The notes: generated by a model from the letters alone, not told the origin. A stretch of DNA of 64,000 nt from Adiantum capillus-veneris (GCA_014529385.2 CM043959.1:12253309-12317308), one strand, 5' to 3'. Shown: positions 1 through 10,316, numbered from the stretch's first letter. Translations and numbers: made by a program.

Positions 1-26
1 GTGCGCCTTTAGTACATTCATGAGAC

Positions 27-92
<66 letters not shown>

Positions 93-154
93 AGTACTAA
101 AGGCGTGCGTAGAGAGTTGGAAAGAGTCTGTGGTTGTCTCTGGCGCCTTTAGTA

Positions 155-209
<55 letters not shown>

Positions 210-302
210 TCTGTGTGTGTGGGTGTGTGTGTCTGTGTGTATGTGTTTTGGAGACACACACACACACAGTGTCTATGTGTGTTTTTTGGTGTGCTTTGGA
301 GG

Positions 303-342
<40 letters not shown>

Positions 343-345
343 AAA
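1..345. repeat. Microsatellite block with inverted-repeat arms
   Basis: Long (TC)n at about 30-89, (GA)n at 160-208, (TG)n at 210-245 and (GA)n at 305-340 fill this stretch. Between them sits a 12-13 base arm occurring three times in alternating orientation: gcgcctttagtac at 3-15, its complement gtactaaaggcg at 94-105, and gcgcctttagtac again at 143-155. The arms could pair as hairpins. The block lies directly upstream of the plus-strand gene at 491, as similar but unrelated hairpin repeats do for the related gene at 12,074. Confidence 0.8.
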
Positions 346-490
346 GACTTGACATGTTTCTTGATGAATAGGATTAAGGTCCAGTAGGTAGAAGAGGCTA
401 AAACCAAACCCAGAGCTTGTGCCAAGATTCCAGCCTTTGCAGGCTCACTTGCTTAGTGTTTCTGCCAAAATAATTATTGACTTTTATTAG

Positions 491-1684
491 GACATTGATC
501 AAGAAGAGTCAATTTGTGAAGATGAGTCAGAGAGGTCAGCAGGACAAGAGGATCCCTCACCCTACAAGGGTCCCTCATCCTCTACAGTACTTGTCAAGAA
601 AAATACAAGAAAGAGGAATATAGACTTCTCAGATGATGTAGATCTCTCAGCAAGCAGTCCCTCTGCAAGTAAAGGTAAAGCCAAAGAGGATGTGCCTTAT
701 CTGGAAGACCCAGCTGTAACTGATGAGAGGCTGTTCGATTTTGCAACATCTTGTGGTGTTGGAGACAAATATGATCTAGTTCATTCTATGTTCAATCCAA
801 AATTTGATATTGAAGACCTTTTAGCTCAGCACAGTGAATTCTTGCAGTCCTACAGAGATAAATTTGAACTGATGGTGCAGGTAGGGAGGGTTGTTCTGCC
901 CAGTATGACTGTCGTTCATTTAAATGACTGCGGTGGAAAAGGACAGGGACTGAAGAAGTATAGGGAATTACCACCTGCTTGTCGACATTCAGCCTGCCCG
1001 TTGCACCAAAAAGAGTGCAAACTTATTCAGGAATCCTTTGGCTTTATGATTTACTTGAACAACCTGTTTGGATTCCTCATGCAGAATCCTGATGAGGTGT
1101 TAGAGGAGCAGGATGCAACACCAGACAAATAATGCGAGGAGACAACACATATACAAGAAATCGAGGAGGTTGAAGATACAGTCGACCTTGAGGTTGAGGC
1201 AATTGAAGTACAAAGAAGTAAGATGCTCTCTGTGAAAACAACAGAAATCCAACTACCCTTGGATGTCAGTAACTTCACTGAGAAGGATGCTCAGATGATG
1301 CTGCATGATGTGCCTGACTTCGGGATTGGAGACAGGACCTATATCTTTTTACATGATGTGCAAAGCATCTTTTATTTAAGGGAGGACTTCTCCCTGGCTA
1401 TCATTTCCAAAGTCCAAGAGGAGAGGAGTGGATTTGTTTCAGCGGATAGTAGTGATGATGAGGCAATGGAAACATCCAGCAATCCAATGGAATGCCTCCG
1501 AAGATGCTTTGAGAAAGCTGAAAAATACAAGGAGACACTACCGGATGAAGCCACCTTCCAAGCAATAAGACAAAGCCTAAGACCATCAACAAGTCACAAA
1601 GAAGTGGAGGTCAGGGGTCAACTACATCTATACACTTATGGTGGCAGGAAAACCTCTTTCTGTAGGATGAGAGCTTCATGGTAA

Positions 1685-1765
<81 letters not shown>

Positions 1766-2210
1766 ACATGATATGTGTAGTCTTGGATTGCTGGACAAGG
1801 ATGACTTCCTTCGACGGCGGACTCGAGAGTATCATGGAAGGGATGTGACCATAGAATAGTACCTTTCAAAGCTTTGCGAGTCGCCGATAGTAGTTTTTCA
1901 CAATGGAATGTCACAAGAGGGTTCAATAGCAACTTACACATTAAAGACACTATCACGCTTCTTGGGTGGACCCGTGCTGCCCAAAAGTGCAGATAAAGTC
2001 ATTCTTGTGGACAAAGTGTTTGCCAGAGATTGTTTTGGTTATTGCCTCGGCTATACAGGTGGTCGGGCAACGTATTACTATACTTACACAGCAATGGCAC
2101 TAGCTCTTGGCAAACAAAACCCAGATGAACTTTTAGAGTATGGCAAACATCTCATGATTCGCGACAAGGGTGATGTGCCAAAAAACAAAATTGAACCTTC
2201 AAAATCTTGA
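491..2210 (+). pseudogene. Plus-strand gene of convergent pair, copy A (unknown function, decayed)
   Basis: I do not recognise the family. An acceptor AG at 489-490 opens a frame that runs to 1,680 with one TAA (1,130-1,132). It continues after an intron at 1,681-1,765 and ends at 2,208-2,210. The first part is acidic and serine-rich. It is followed by a region around 720-870 (key words DERLFDF, SMFNPKFDIEDLL) that aligns with copy B at 12,120-12,280 (EEKLFTF, GMFNAEFSIQRII). The C-terminal part (LSRFLGG, FGYCLGYTGG) aligns with B at 13,200-13,330 (ITRLCGG, FGIGYGC). A Cys/His-rich stretch at about 978-1,020 (ACRHSACPLHQKEC) has no evident match in B. A TAG at 1,857-1,859 and a frame change at the start of the second exon also break it. 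The stop lies 63 bases from the stop of the opposing transposase-like gene. The conserved order of the pair in both copies suggests that both belong to one mobile element. Confidence 0.6.
1687..1763 (+). repeat. (TC)n tract inside a pre-mRNA intron
   Basis: About 76 bases of pure TC repeat fill nearly the whole intron 1,681-1,765, running from just after donor gtaactttc to acceptor ctcag. The homologous intron in copy B (12,862-12,939) starts with the same gtaactttt but ends in an ordinary T-rich tract. The tract therefore sits where the polypyrimidine tract should be. Confidence 0.8.
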
Positions 2211-2273
2211 TACACTTCAAGTAGAAATTGTATAAGATCATGTATTATAGAAATTTTATACAATGTCATCCAC

Positions 2274-4976
2274 TCAGAGTATCTTTCTCCACTTGTGGTT
2301 CACATACACCATTGTCTCTCTCCACCTTTGTTGACCTTCACGAGCACCGGAGTTGTTGTATGCCATTGATCTTTTAACTTTTTGTTGTTGTAAATTTCTG
2401 ATGTCCTGTGTTGTTGCTGAAGAGGCCAAGACTTCTTTTGCCTGCATTCGATGAATGATTCTACAATAGAACCATTCAAATAGTTCTCTCAAACTATTAG
2501 CCTTGATTCGAGAGCCACCATGTCGTGTGTGCCTGAAATAAACATTTCTCGCCATGTAATGAGACTTTTCCATCCCTTGGGTATTCCATATTTCCGGGTT
2601 CCCATACTTTTGTATAAAATATGGTAAATGATTGAAAATGATGTGTTGGATATGAAAACAGATTACTTTGAATGTTTTACACTCACATAGTTACACATAA
2701 AAGAGAATCAAATACACAATAATACCATGTAGTGAGTAATCTGGGTGTCTGTCCATGCTGTCTTGAATGATTTTTTGAGAAGGTTGAGATTCTCCTTGAA
2801 CTTGTTCAAATCACCTTGTGACCAGTCATCTTTGTCGCACATCAAAAATAGGATGTCTATTGATCGCCAAACCTTAGCCTTCGCGTTACGAGTAGTTGGT
2901 TCTTGATCTTTGACTGCAATATGTAGATTTTTCCAGCTCTGATACTCTACCTTACTAACATAAGATGTGTTATATATTTTTCCATGTTTTGTTAGCTTCG
3001 GATCTCGTATTCCTTGGGGTTTAGATAAAAACCTCCGTGCCTTCACCCCACCGATGGATGGTTTGAATGGGACATCCTTCTCAGTAGTAGTTGATCTCTT
3101 TTCATCCTGCTGGATTTTCACATTGCCACCATGAAGCCCCATATCCGACAGTACCAATTCTAAGCACTGCAGGGTCACTTGTCGCTCTGCTGAGTTCTTG
3201 ATTTTCCAAGCAAACCCGATATATAAGTAGACCAATTTCTCCACAATTCTACAAAGGGCATGCATTGTACAGATGTGGACATTCACAAGTGGTATTTTCA
3301 AAACCGATCAAAAAGCAGGGTCCTCAATGTGACGTGTTGGAGCTTTTCTCCACCACTTTGGGTCCATGACCTTTGCAGGCTCCATGCAGAACAAACACGG
3401 CGACTTTGCCATTGCACCCATTCCACAATTATACATGCACTTTAATGTTTTGAGGTCACCTGCAAGATTCCACTGAACTTGAAAGTCTCCCCTTCCATCT
3501 AGACGTAGTACCTCTCCCTGGTTAGTCTATCGATCAATCACCTCCGGAACATTAGTTTGATGGAACACCCAATATAGAATGTCATGATCTTCTTTCTTTA
3601 CCTGCAACACAAAATAAATGAGACTTAAGTAGATGTGAACATTTGAGCTTATCTGAGAATCTCGCTTACCTCAAACGCACCAAGCCACCATGTGTAAGAT
3701 TGTGATTGAACACTAAAATACAAAGGATCATCATTGGGACACTTTGAGAGGGCTTTATTCATTAAAGTAATAGTAACACGCTCCAGCTTTTTCTCTTTAA
3801 CAAGCTCACACTCATCCAGTTTTAACACAAATGTAATACCCCTCGTGACTCTTCAAATGTGATGTTGTAAAACTCCACCATTCTCTTCTGCAACATCTGC
3901 AGGTCCATAAAAATATTACTGAACTCATCATATGCCATGTTTGCTCCATGGCCACTGTAAGTTGCTTTAATATGAAAGGGTTGTCCAAGATATTCTCCCT
4001 GTGCGTCGTTAAGTTGAAGCCTCTCTTTCCAAACACTTGAGGCTGATAACAAAGATCGATGAGACAGATTTTTGTATAGCCGAATATCCTCTTTTGCTTA
4101 CACCAAGTGAATCAAGTGTGCCTTGTATCTCTTTTGCAGGCACTAAGTTCTTTGAAATAAAGCGGTCCACTACATTTCGTTGTAGGACCTTAAACTTCTT
4201 GTCATGTACTATATCTGATGCAAGGCTTCTACTTATAAGTGGCTTCAATCTCTTTCCTTTATTGGCTTTGGGGTCAATGTTTTCCTTGTCAGGATAGATT
4301 GAATCTCTACATGAAGACAATGCATAAGTAAATAACAAAAAATTTAATTCACTAACACTTTTAGGCACATGAAACAATGCATAACAAGAAAAAAAAAACT
4401 TAACTAAGACAATTTAGCCAACCAAGAAGCATCACCTTAATGCTCGGATTCTTTTCTTGAGACCTCCGAATGCAACCTGCAATGTTTCAAGCTTGCGCAA
4501 TTTCTTCTTTCGGATACGACCACCCAAGATGGTGTCCTTCATTTGACAACTTCGTACCTTTCCTTTCAGTTGTTGTACCTCTGTTTTGTGTTGCAAAATG
4601 GTAACCTGATCTGTAGAATGTAAATGTGAAAGACAAACAATCTCATGCCCTTATAAGTTTCAGCTTCCCTTGTAAGAGATTTACAATAACCCAAAAGGCC
4701 CTTTTCTCCATCACCAGCAAAGGTCAATAAGCTTGTAGGATTGAAAAACGGTGGAGACGCATTAGTCATTGGATTCTTAGGATAGAGAGAGCCCCTCGTC
4801 CAGATATCTATGTGTTTAGCTCCCTGATCTCTGAGCGTGTCTATGGATGCGGGAGGTATATGTGTGTTTGCTTTCCTACGCTTAATCAATGGTTGGTACT
4901 CATTGTCCAAATCAATGTGAAGGTGATATTTGGCTCGTTTCTGCGTAACATTTGTGCCATTTGAGGAGTGTGCCAT
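2274..4976 (-). pseudogene. Transposase-like gene of convergent pair, copy A (multi-exon, decayed)
   Basis: Reading right to left, the exons encode a basic N-terminal segment from ATG 4,976 (MAHSSNGTNV) and a coiled-coil basic exon near 4,432-4,605 (LGGRIRKKKLRKLETLQ). A segment near 4,050-4,310 (GVSKRGYSAIQK) and a segment near 3,670-4,040 ending at donor gtaagc follow. The core has a GDLKTLK motif near 3,440-3,460, a CLFC pair near 3,385-3,397, HICTMHALCRIVEKL near 3,245-3,290, SIGGVKARRFL near 3,030, and a C-terminal QGMEKSHYM ... RHTRHGG motif at 2,515-2,580. This order (GD-LK, Cys pair, His motif, then Q-G-x-E-x-x-H and a basic GG) resembles large RNase H-fold transposases of mobile elements. 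A KDZ-type relationship is possible but unproven from sequence alone. Stops TAG (3,527-3,529) and TGA (3,308-3,310) interrupt the core. The gene is probably inactive. Confidence 0.55.
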
Positions 4977-5267
4977 TAGCCAAATGTGCAGGTTTAATGG
5001 AAAGTGAATAAGCGGCTGCGACTTTGTCCCTCCATGTTAGCCTCATTCCCTCCATGTTGACAAGGTTCATTCAATGCAACTGAAAAGAAGATTATCCCTC
5101 AATCATTACGAACGAATGTTCAGAAGAGTAAAGAATCTACTTAAAGTACACTTTTTGAACTTTTACCATGAAAGACCCACCTCTATTATTCGCCATATTT
5201 TCTAGAGAGAGAGTGCAAAAAATACATTTTCTTAGAAGGCCCTCCAAATGACCTTCGAAATTTCCTA
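4977..5267. other. Intergenic space between divergent genes
   Basis: About 290 bases between the start of the minus-strand transposase-like gene and the start of the plus-strand gene at 5,268. It holds a short duplicated phrase (ccctccatgtt near 5,029 and 5,049). It may carry divergent promoters; I see no recognisable TATA element. Confidence 0.4.
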
Positions 5268-6588
5268 ATGACTTCTCGAAGACCTAGCACTACCATTGAC
5301 TCTGTTAGCATTTTTAACAGTTATACTACAGACAATCAAGCATGGATACCATCTCGAATAACTATCGGAAGTTGGGTTCTACTGCAAACTAGGAGGAGGA
5401 AGAGGAGGCAACGCAATGATATCGTGGAGGCTTTCAAGGGACAAGTTAAAGAGTTTAAAGTGTTTGCACAAAGCAAGTGGGTGAAAGAGGTCCTCATACA
5501 ACATGCTTTCCAGCATGCAGACTTAAGGTTGCAAACATCTCCTCCAAGTTTTCCAAGGCATCGACCCAACTGTAAGTTATTTTGAGCATTTCGCTTAGTG
5601 CATGATTATATTCGAAGGTTAAGTGATGGATATCATCTTTGGTATGTTTCAAATATTTATCCATCGAATATGACAGATTGGCAACCAATTGAGAGCATAG
5701 TTGGGATTTTTGATGCTTTCCATGCATTTATTGGTAAGCAAATGTACCAAGAAAGACAACACAAGGAACTTGCAGATAATGGAATTTTCTTTTATGATAT
5801 GTCATATGTGGAACCAAGAACTTCCATTGGTTGGGGTCGTGTAGCTCCTTTGTCACTTCCATCCTTTGACAGCAAGGATTGGTCCTTGCCAGCTTCGCAA
5901 ACTAGTGAAAGCTTTAGGAATAAGTTTTTTCAGGATATACAAAAGTCCCTCAAGTATTCAATTGCCACAAAAATAGTTCGGCTCCCACTATTTATGCCTC
6001 TTGAAGTGTTTGTAGATTTTTTCTTCGATGAGCAAATAAGAACTACCGCAACAATGTTCATTTGCAAGTCTGAGAGCTGTTTGGACTTTTTAGATGATAA
6101 TTGGGATAGGAAACAATCACATAACAAAATCTGTATTTTGCAAAAGAAGTCCATAATTTGCAAGTTCATTATAAGCTCTCAAAATTTCTTAGTGTTGTTT
6201 TACTATATTAGATATCATCTTCTTAGTGGGCAGCTTATTCCACTCGACCAAGATACAGAGAATAGCCTCGAGAACAAACCTTTATCAATGGAGCTCTACT
6301 TTCGAGACAGCCTACTTACTATGATGCAGACAATGTCAAGCACAACTCTTGCACAGCTCAGGGTAGATCTTACATGTGAAGAACTTCCATTTTTGTCGGG
6401 ATTGTATGCATTCAGTCTCAACAATAGAAAGGTGCTTACTAAATCGATGAATTTTGATTGTCTTTAATACATTAAGACAGAATTTAACTTTTTCTTCTTT
6501 TCAGATTCCAAGACGCAAGGAGAAAACAACATTGTGCAAGGAGTCACTCACAAATACACTTCACTTAATTGCTTCCACCGGAAGCTAG
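5268..6588 (+). pseudogene. Two-exon gene of unknown function, one in-frame stop
   Basis: From ATG 5,268 one frame stays open to 6,431 except for a TGA at 5,583-5,585, which could be a CGA (Arg) hit by C-to-T. A clean phase-0 intron follows (donor after AATAGAAAG at 6,431, acceptor ttttcag at 6,504). A short last exon ends with TAG at 6,586-6,588. The predicted protein is about 415 residues. It is basic near the start (RRRKRRQR) and rich in aromatics later (DGYHLWYV, SIGWGRVAPLSLPSF, FVDFFFDEQ). I recognise no domain. It is transcribed divergently from the transposase-like gene and lies just before the minus-strand charged and histone-like ORFs, so it may belong to the same element. A retained intron near 6,110-6,220 is possible because that segment is lysine- and isoleucine-rich. 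Confidence 0.5.
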
Positions 6589-6751
6589 GTCACATACCTT
6601 GTGCACGCAAAGAGCTTTGATGCCATGCAAACCATGATGTACTCTTCAAAATGACTAATGCAGAGACATTTTGTGGCGGTCAAACAATGTTTCAAAAATG
6701 TACATTTTCATTGTCTCAAAACTTTACATATTGTGTTGTTTCTATCAAGAT

Positions 6752-7108
6752 TTATACAAGTAAATTGCTCCCTTTTTCTGCTACTGTCCTCTCTCCCGGT
6801 TTGTGCCACTCGTTCCATGTCCTCTCCCCCGGTTGCTGCCACTCGTCCCTTGCCCTCTGCTCTGGTTTTTTACTGCTACTTCTGCCTCTGGGGATGCTGG
6901 TCTCGGGCATCCTTTCGCGTCGCTCAAAATCATGGGCCTCTTCCATGGCTTCCCATGCATCTTGCACCTGTGAAGCTTCCCTCTGTTCTTGCTCTTGCCG
7001 TCAACGTGTATCCCATTCCTCTATTTCTGCGGTGTCTGCATAATATTGATTTATTGCTTCTTGCATATTTCGAACGTCTTCTTGAGTCTAATTGTGGTGT
7101 TGCGTCAT
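6752..7108 (-). pseudogene. Charged coiled-coil ORF of unknown function, two stops
   Basis: From ATG 7,108 (MTQHHN) one frame runs down to 6,752 with two interruptions, a TAG soon after the start and a TGA in DTR-stop-RQEQEQRE. Both could be C-to-T changes of Gln or Arg codons. The translation is strongly charged and probably helical (VRNMQEAINQYYADTAEIEEW, then EAMEEAHDFERRERMPE), with a duplicated phrase in its last third (EWQQPGERT, EWHKPGERT). No known family is evident. It lies 450 bases downstream of the acidic ORF on the same strand and may be a separate gene or a distal exon. Confidence 0.4.
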
Positions 7109-7319
7109 TTTGTTAATACGAGCCTATTCGAACTCCTCAGCTCTCACCCCTTCCTCTCTTGTGCGTCTGTTTACCGAGATTATAATATGTTGGATGGTCA
7201 TACAGAAAAATGTCGCACATCGCTGGGAGTGTAGTTATGTAATTGAAGTTCCTGTAGAAGCGTGATACAAACGTTTGTTGCTTCATACAAACGTTGCAGC
7301 AAATAATGAAACAGCACGA

Positions 7320-7545
7320 TTACTTACATTCAGTACATCCATTGGTATTGACCCATGTCTTAACGGTAGTGAGCCATTTAATGAATCGAGCGTGACTTAT
7401 AAAGAAAAACTTGACGACTGTCGCGAAGACATGGGCCAATAAAGAGCGAGTAGTACCACTATTCAATTCCATAAGCCACTGTCTCGCTTGGTATTGACCC
7501 ATGTCTCGGTAGAGACCCATTTAATGAACCAACCGTGACTTTTAA
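7320..7545. repeat. Two-copy diverged repeat
   Basis: The phrase ggtattgacccatgtct followed by a short gap and catttaatgaa occurs near 7,342 and again near 7,490, each time followed by cgtgactt. This looks like a diverged two-unit array of the same general style as the larger hairpin arrays nearby (compare ttggtattgaccc with ttggtactgacc). Confidence 0.5.
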
Positions 7546-7557
7546 AGAGCATGAGAA

Positions 7558-8163
7558 TTACCAGAAAGTAACGTTGACAACCTCATTCGTTGCGTTGGAG
7601 TTGGTGAAACTGCTCATGCACAGGAAGTCTTGTTGATCGAGGTTGAAAATGCAGGCCTCCTTTGACCTTCCAGGCAACAGTATCTGTGCATGCAGAGGCG
7701 CTGCGCTGAACAGAACTCTCAACTCTTCTTCATTCTCTTCGTTGATTTTCTCTAAAATAATTGACTCATTTGATACGTTGGATGGCCCTTGTGATGCAGA
7801 TCCTTGCCCTTACCTTTCTTGGGCTGGCTCCCTGGCTACCTCAAGCTCCTCCCTAACAGTCGTAGGGTCCTCCCTAATAGGTACAGGCTCCGGATCATTT
7901 TCCTTCAATATTGGTTCCTTCATAAATGCCTCAGGGTCCACCCTGGCCTGCTCTTGCCCCTCATCAGTCCTTACTGGCTGCGGATCCTCCATGACTTTCT
8001 CATTTTGGTGTCTAGCTGGCTCCTCGATAAATGTCTCTGTTTCTTCCATGACTGCCTCGCGGTCCACTCTGGCTTGCTCATGCCCCTCTACGGCTATCTC
8101 AGCCTGCCCATCTGTGTCGTTTCTATCGACCCGTGTGATCAGGTCCTTTTGTTGTTTGTTTCA
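7558..8163 (-). pseudogene. Acidic repeat ORF downstream of and overlapping the H3-like gene
   Basis: On the minus strand a frame is open from about 8,163 to TAA at 7,558-7,560 and is broken once by a TAA at 7,810-7,812 (possibly from CAA). The first two thirds are acidic and carry an imperfect internal repeat of about 36 residues (EGHEQARVDREAVMEE, then EGQEQARVDPEAFMKE). The last third reads like ordinary coding sequence (LEKINEENEEELRVLF). The frame overlaps the end of the H3-like ORF by about 25 bases in another register. One indel or a small splice at the A-rich overlap would join them into a histone-fold protein with an acidic tail of about 200 residues. That joining is inference. Confidence 0.45.
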
Positions 8164-8621
8164 ACCCTAGACGGCTCTGTCTGTCGTGCATGAGAATGGA
8201 GAGGGGGGATGTTGAGAATATCCATGGTTCTACTATCCCGGATAGGCACTGGTTGAAGCAGCCCATCATAGCGAAAACGCAGCCTCCGAAGAGTATCAAC
8301 ATCTTGCGGCATGATAGTAACGCGTTGTGCATGGACAGCCAGGATATATCCATCACTGAAGAATTCAACGAAGTAGTCTTCTAAAATTTCTTGAAGGCAG
8401 AGTAGTGCACTGCTGGCCCATCGCATGTCGACTCTCCACTGCTTGCAAATCTCCCGCACTACTCATTGGAAAGGGAGACGTGGAATAGCAGATTGAACGT
8501 GTCGTTCTATCCTGCGCAACTCTTGCAGTACACCTCTGTGCGCCTCATATCGGCGTCTTCTTGCTTGAGCATTCAAAGATTCAACTGTTGCCCTCCTAGC
8601 CGTGGCCTTTACACGAGGCAT
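8139..8621 (-). pseudogene. Divergent histone H3-like gene with one in-frame stop
   Basis: From ATG 8,621 the translation begins MPRVKATARRATVE, close to the canonical H3 start (Met-Ala-Arg-Thr-Lys, then TARKST). A shortened basic tail leads into an H3-like alphaN helix (VLQELRRIERHVQSAIPRLPFQ, split by me as VLQELRRIE and IPRLPFQ). Then come VVREICKQW, the alpha-2 helix (SALLCLQEILEDYFVEFF), and the hallmark loop-2 and alpha-3 segment HAQRVTIMPQDVDTLRRLR. Loop-1 length matches canonical H3 rather than a lengthened CENH3 loop, though RW replaces RF. A TGA at 8,463-8,465 falls exactly where H3 has Arg after LPFQ, so a CGA-to-TGA change would explain it. A proline-containing extension follows the fold. 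The total is about 160 codons against about 136 in H3. The start lies about 65 bases from a hairpin repeat array. The H3 relationship is seen directly; function within a mobile element is inference. Confidence 0.8.
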
Positions 8622-8685
8622 TTCTACAAATAGCATAACACAAAAAGACAATTCATTTGTCAGCACAAGGGACTTTAGATTTTAG

Positions 8686-9325
8686 AAAAGGTCAGTACCA
8701 AGCGAACAGGTGCATCGGATAGAGTTTGCCTTCCCTTATTTGTTTGGTACTGACCTCAGAAAAGTGTAATAGCAAACATCACTTATATTTTCTGAGGTCA
8801 CTACCAAGCGAGCAGGTGCATCGAAAAGAGTTTGCTTTCCCTTATTTTCTCGGTAGTGACCTCAGAAAATAGTAATAGCAGATGTTACTTATATTTTCTG
8901 AGGTCAGTACCAAGCGAACAGGTGCATCGGAAAGAGTTTGCCTTCCCTTATTCGCTAGATAGTGACCTCAGAAATAGTAATAGCAAACGTCAGTTATATT
9001 TTTTGAGGTCAATACCAAGCGAGCAGGTGCATCGGAAAGAGTTTGCCTTCCCTTATTCGCTTGGTAGTGACCTCAGAAAATAGTAATAGCAGACCTCACT
9101 TGTATTTTTGAGGTCAATACCAAGCGAGCAGGTGCATCGGAAAGAGTTTGCCTTCCCTTGTTCGCTCGGTAGTGACCTCAGAAAATAGTAATAGCAGACG
9201 TCACTTATATTTTCTGAGGTCAATACCAAGCGAACAAGTGCATCGGAAAGAGTTTGCCTTCCCTTATTCGCTTGGTAGTGACCTCAGAAAAGTGTAATAG
9301 CAAGCGAACAAGTTTGCATCCCCTG
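8686..9325. repeat. Tandem array of ~106-bp hairpin units (left part)
   Basis: About six units with starts near 8,688, 8,796, 8,900, 9,005, 9,110 and 9,216, giving a spacing of about 105 bases. Each unit opens with ggtcagtaccaagcgaa and closes with the near complement ttcgcttggtactgacc about 40 bases later, so every unit can form a hairpin with a stem of about 17 bases. Units are joined by a spacer containing gacgtcacttatatttt. The array begins just upstream of the H3-like minus-strand start and is interrupted at about 9,330 by the insertion described next. Confidence 0.85.
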
Positions 9326-10310
9326 CAACAAAATACCAATGTGAAGGAGACGTTTAAGTCCATGCGGTCCTAACTGTCATGTCGTTCCCTCCCATCATCT
9401 CCCCTAATCTAGGGGGGTGGTACCATTGCTTCTCCCTCCCACGTCTACCTCTCATGAAACCGCATGGCGGTACCACCCCTCACAGACCACTCATCAGCCA
9501 GAAGTCAGGCTCTGCTTTTCAGGCATGTCCATCTAGTCTATTTAACCAGCAGTTTTTTCATAACCTCCCTCAAGGTTTCGCAAAGCAACTACAGGAAGCT
9601 TAGAATAGTGATGATGCCTTTCCAAGGTATACTCCCGCAGCGCCAGCAGGACCGCATCTGGGCCCTCCTCATGAGGTCCCTCCTTGGCCCTCCCCCAATG
9701 TTACCCTGAGCGTTCTCGACCGACACAGCCCGGGAGTGGTTGCTCTCAACACGGGAGTCAATCCTCGAGATAAGCCGCTGGTAATTCTTTTCTTTTTGCT
9801 CCCAATTTCCAAGCTCCTAGTTTGAAGCGCTTATTTGCTAAATGCTCTGTGCAGGATGCTAGCCTGAAGCTGGGCCTGAAGCTGGAACAAATGCTAATCG
9901 TCAGGCACAGAGTCTCAATCCTCAAAGACTCTCTGGAAGCAAGAAGGCTTGAAGACCTACAGCAATTGCTCGTCGAGAATGGCTCTGTAGATGCTATCTA
10001 TAATTGGCTACAGGAGATGAAGGATGAAGTGCTTGAGCTAGCCAGTAAATGTGAGGAAGCCATTAACTTTGCAATAGGCTTCAGGAAGAGATAGACTGGC
10101 TGTGAAGGAAAAGGACTACATGGTTATTGCGAACCCTAAACCCCCGGAAATTAGTAGGCCACTCTTTGTAAAGTCTAAAACTTGGCCTTTGCGCCTGTCC
10201 CTAGTGTTTTCTAACTCAAAACCCCCTCATGGGTGTTAAGTTGTAATTTGCTTCTCCCTTATAAATTCAAAACGCGTATTTGGTAAAAAAAAAACCCTAA
10301 ACCCGCAACA
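9326..10310 (+). mobile_element. Insertion within the hairpin array, carrying a two-exon ORF
   Basis: The hairpin array stops near 9,320 and resumes near 10,317. The intervening ~980 bases have unrelated sequence and end in an A-run (ggtaaaaaaaaaa, near 10,285). The short direct repeat gcaacaaa occurs at both edges (near 9,334 and near 10,307) and may be a target duplication. It encloses the ORF at 9,379-10,094. The terminal A-run suggests a retroposed sequence, but the apparent intron argues against a simple processed copy. Class is undetermined. Confidence 0.5.
9379..10094 (+). pseudogene. Two-exon ORF of unknown function inside the insertion
   Basis: From ATG 9,379 a frame is open to 9,780 except for TAG at 9,601-9,603 (possibly from CAG). 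A donor gtaatt at 9,781 and acceptor tgtgcag ending at 9,854 join it in phase to a second exon that ends at 10,094. Exon 1 is proline-rich (TPAAPAGPHLGPP). Exon 2 is a probable alpha-helical segment (LKLGLKLEQMLIVRHRVSIL, then LEDLQQLLVENG and MKDEVLELASKCEEAI). I recognise no family. The stop and the context suggest a non-functional copy. Confidence 0.4.
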
Positions 10311-10316
10311 AACAGG

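Noticed and set aside
18-387. Ser-Leu, Arg-Glu and Val-Cys repeat frames
   Set aside because: Pure microsatellite translation.
5494-5727. Minus-strand frame across the start of the gene at 5,268
   Set aside because: Overlaps the longer plus-strand frame, which continues over 1.1 kb with only one stop and has a good intron.
7643-8193. Plus-strand Ser/Cys-rich frames
   Set aside because: Antisense to the acidic repeat ORF, whose translation on the minus strand has a more natural composition and continues beyond them.
8139-8621. Calling the H3-like gene a centromeric H3 (CENH3)
   Set aside because: Loop 1 is not lengthened and the N-terminus resembles canonical H3 (MPRVKATARR). The RW after loop 1 alone is too weak.
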